Below are positions 5,802-6,512 of a stretch of 6,512 nucleotides of DNA, piece after piece. The translations under genes and the position numbers were made by a program. Source of the stretch: Synergistaceae bacterium. Its GTDB lineage: Bacteria; Synergistota; Synergistia; Synergistales; Aminobacteriaceae. Position 1 is the first letter of the stretch. Every line of letters starts with the position of its first letter. The stretch covers positions 1 through 6,512 of the forward strand of contig WRBZ01000051.1 in assembly GCA_009784305.1 (NCBI GenBank). The letters are read 5' to 3'. The notes beneath the pieces were generated by a model. That model was not told the DNA's origin. It made no database searches and saw only the letters and a list, made by a program, of their open reading frames with translations.

Positions 5802-6512
5802 TTGGTTGAACTTACAGATCCAGTTCGTTATATAAAAGGCGTAGGAGAATATAGGGAAAATCTTCTAAAAAGAGTCGGAATATCGAAATCAGAAGATCTT
5901 CTTTTTTATTTTCCATACAGATATGAAGACAGAAGCGCTCCCGCAAAGATACCATCTTTACGCCCCAATAAGCCCGGGGAAAAAAGCCTCATAATTGCCC
6001 GTGTCGCAGCGGTTGAAAAGAGACGTACCCAAAGGAAAAACTTTTTCATAACGTCAGCACTTATTTGCGACGAAGACGGTAATACCATCCAGGCAGTCTG
6101 GTTCAACATTCCAAATTTAGAGAAAACGTTGCTGCCCGGTAAACTTGTATCGTTGTACGGCAAAGTGGAATTTCGCGGCTATTGGCAGATAACTTCACCC
6201 GAAATAGAAATACTCGAAGACGAAGATAACGCGGATTTAAGGATAATTCCAATTTACCCCACGACATCAGGTATGTCCCAAAAAATCCTGCGGCGCATAA
6301 TAAATACCGCTATCGAATCGCTCCTTCCGAAACTGGCTGATTTCATCCCTGAAAAATTAAGAAAAAATATTCCGCTTGCACAAGCGATAAAAGCCCTTCA
6401 TTATCCGGAGAACAATCTGGAATGGAAAATAGCTCGCGACAAGCTCGCTTTTGACGAATTCTTCGTTTTACAGGTCGGATTCGGGCTCAGGAGGAAGACA
6501 ATAAAGGATAAA
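5802..6512 (+). CDS. recG: ATP-dependent DNA helicase RecG, N-terminal part (cut by right edge)
   Basis: RecG is a superfamily 2 helicase that regresses stalled replication forks and processes branched DNA. The frame is open to the window end, giving 237 residues of a protein normally near 680-700. The N-terminal part matches the family: a helix-hairpin-helix-like PVRYIKGVG (7-15), DLLFYFPYRYEDRS (32-45), and an OB-fold wedge domain (about 60-145) ending in a YWQITSPE-type segment. After it come IPIYPTTSGMSQK and the link to the helicase core, with ALHYPEN and ARDKLAFDEFFVLQ. Walker motifs lie beyond the edge. I prefer TTG 5802 because it has AAGG 9 nt upstream and gives a family-like N-terminus. 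An in-frame ATG at 5763 would add 13 residues (MEGENGELLRRLL) and overlap divIVA by 28 bp, but lacks a ribosome-binding site. Placement right after divIVA suggests it is the seventh gene of the operon. Confidence 0.93.
   Translation, partial: MVELTDPVRYIKGVGEYRENLLKRVGISKSEDLLFYFPYRYEDRSAPAKIPSLRPNKPGEKSLIIARVAAVEKRRTQRKNFFITSALICDEDGNTIQAVWFNIPNLEKTLLPGKLVSLYGKVEFRGYWQITSPEIEILEDEDNADLRIIPIYPTTSGMSQKILRRIINTAIESLLPKLADFIPEKLRKNIPLAQAIKALHYPENNLEWKIARDKLAFDEFFVLQVGFGLRRKTIKDK

Overview
The window is a bacterial chromosomal segment, moderately AT-rich by eye, and almost entirely coding. It holds one divergent helicase gene (minus strand, cut by the left edge) and a tightly packed run of seven plus-strand genes, the last cut by the right edge. 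I see no mobile element, RNA gene, CRISPR array, long repeat or intrinsic terminator. SepF, DivIVA, a YggS-type PLP protein and a short HlyD-like protein occurring together point to a Firmicutes-like lineage or one of the diderm phyla that keep this cluster; Synergistota is my best guess. That rests on recalled gene content and not on a search, so it is tentative.

Layout. Positions 1-1815 (minus) encode the N-terminal ~605 residues of an AddA/RecB-like superfamily 1 helicase. Positions 1816-1902 are the only non-coding gap of any size and appear to carry two interlocked divergent promoters. From 1903 the plus-strand genes are queD (6-carboxytetrahydropterin synthase family), folE2 (GTP cyclohydrolase IB), a one-TM HlyD/RND-adaptor-like protein, a YggS/PLPBP protein, sepF, divIVA and the start of recG. 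Junctions are overlaps of 8, 14 and 7 bp, a 33-bp gap, a 1-bp stop/start overlap and an 11-bp gap. This suggests one transcription unit with extensive translational coupling.

How the genes fit together. FolE2 makes dihydroneopterin triphosphate from GTP and the QueD-family enzyme uses it, so the first two genes form a pterin/7-deazaguanine module. The QueD protein has a Cys-Glu-x-x-His-Gly-His active-site motif, which may mark an enzyme able to serve both queuosine and folate synthesis. The next four genes resemble the conserved yggS-sepF-divIVA division/envelope cluster. RecG adds replication-fork repair, and the divergent helicase may also act in recombination.

This is mostly a conserved housekeeping region. 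The points worth a second look are the QueD active-site motif, the interlocked promoters, the fusion of a pterin module to a division operon, and the adaptor-like protein without a coiled-coil hairpin. I found no clear sign of an undescribed defence or mobile system.
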